Part shown: positions 5,101 through 5,293 of the stretch, piece by piece
How positions within the stretch are numbered: position 1 is the stretch's first letter
Layout: the number at the start of each line of letters is the position of its first letter
Assembly (NCBI GenBank): GCA_025362165.1
Contig: JANYHY010000102.1
Location: 1 to 5,293, forward strand
DNA: 5,293 nt
Direction: 5' to 3'
DNA from: Myxococcales bacterium
GTDB taxonomy: Bacteria; Myxococcota_A; Polyangia; Polyangiales; Polyangiaceae
The notes under the pieces: model-generated
The model's input: the letters and a program-made list of their open reading frames with translations, nothing else
The model's database searches: none
What the model was told of the DNA's origin: nothing
Translations under genes and position numbers: made by a program

Positions 5101-5293
5101 GCTCAACAGCATCCCTGCGACCACCACAGTCGACGCGCTGCACCGCAAGCGCGAGGCGATGGAGGGCAAGCTCGCGATCGACGTCGGCTTGTGGGGCGGA
5201 GCGGTGCCTGGAAATGATGGCGCGCTGCGCGGACTGCTCGACGCGGGCGTGCTCGGCTTCAAGTGCTTCTTGGTCGACTCCGGGGTCGATGAG
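5038..5293. repeat. allB: Inverted duplication of an allantoinase segment (63-base arms, 130-base spacer)
   Basis: Plus-strand 5231-5293 and the reverse complement of 5038-5100 agree at 59 of 63 bases and encode the same 21 residues. The four differences (CTC/CTT, TCC/TCG, GGG/GGA, GTC/GTG) are all synonymous third positions. The spacer 5101-5230 is the single-copy stretch of the rightward fragment. The right arm may continue beyond the window. Confidence 0.9.
5099..5293 (+). pseudogene. allB: Allantoinase internal fragment on the opposite strand (continues past window edge)
   Basis: On the plus strand 65 codons read without a stop as an allantoinase segment: PLNSIPATTTVDAL, then AIDVGLWGGAVPGN (about residues 27-40), then GLLDAGVLGFKCF (45-57) and LVDSGVDE at the window end. 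Homology begins abruptly at the CCG codon 5099-5101; the Met normally preceding PLNS is replaced by Ser and nothing upstream looks like allantoinase. Lys55 is the carboxylated-lysine position. The His-x-His motif would lie about 30 residues before PLNS and is missing here too. The last 21 codons encode the same residues as the start of the leftward copy. Because it runs into the edge, its right-hand extent is unknown. Confidence 0.85.

Noticed and set aside
5101..5262. In-frame N-terminal extension of the leftward allantoinase up to TTG 5262 (54 residues, Ser/Pro rich)
   Set aside because: It is the exact antisense of the rightward allantoinase fragment, has no resemblance to an allantoinase N-terminus and lacks the His-x-His motif. 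The rightward frame gives a recognisable allantoinase sequence instead.

Overview
The window is GC-rich and almost fully coding. It looks like a Gram-negative soil or environmental bacterium, probably a myxobacterium (Polyangia-like) or a relative. That guess rests on the codon bias, the exported Cys-rich RCC1 propeller with a loose lipobox and an Asp/Ala/Pro/Thr-rich linker, and the style of the hairpin repeats. No taxonomic marker gene is present, so the assignment is inference.

Layout. Bases 1-585 (+) hold the C-terminal part of a DUF6986-type aldolase / malate-synthase-like protein. Bases 690-2114 (+) encode an exported seven-repeat RCC1 beta-propeller, probably a lipoprotein. A 42-base convergent spacer follows. 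A leftward purine (urate/ureide) catabolism cluster then fills the rest: 5-hydroxyisourate hydrolase (2157-2483), a fused allantoicase-OHCU decarboxylase (2487-3986), a 188-base island of nested palindromes punctuated by CTAG (about 4000-4187), and an allantoinase lacking its N-terminus (4165-5100). At the right edge a second allantoinase fragment lies on the opposite strand (5099-5293). It overlaps in content with the leftward copy, so the two form an inverted duplication.

Pathway. Urate oxidation gives 5-hydroxyisourate. HIU hydrolase converts this to OHCU, OHCU decarboxylase gives (S)-allantoin, allantoinase gives allantoate, and allantoicase gives ureidoglycolate plus urea. Every step from 5-hydroxyisourate to ureidoglycolate is therefore represented here. 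The allantoinase copies are broken within the window, and the uricase and ureidoglycolate-cleaving enzymes are not seen. The DUF6986 protein might act on the C2 end product (glyoxylate), but that is inference.

The main points of interest are the head-to-head allantoinase pieces (a real inversion or an assembly chimera), the fusion of two non-consecutive pathway enzymes, and the palindromic island that overlaps the allantoinase stop codon and ends next to the ribosome-binding site of the fusion gene. I see no defence system, CRISPR array, rRNA, tRNA or transposase gene.
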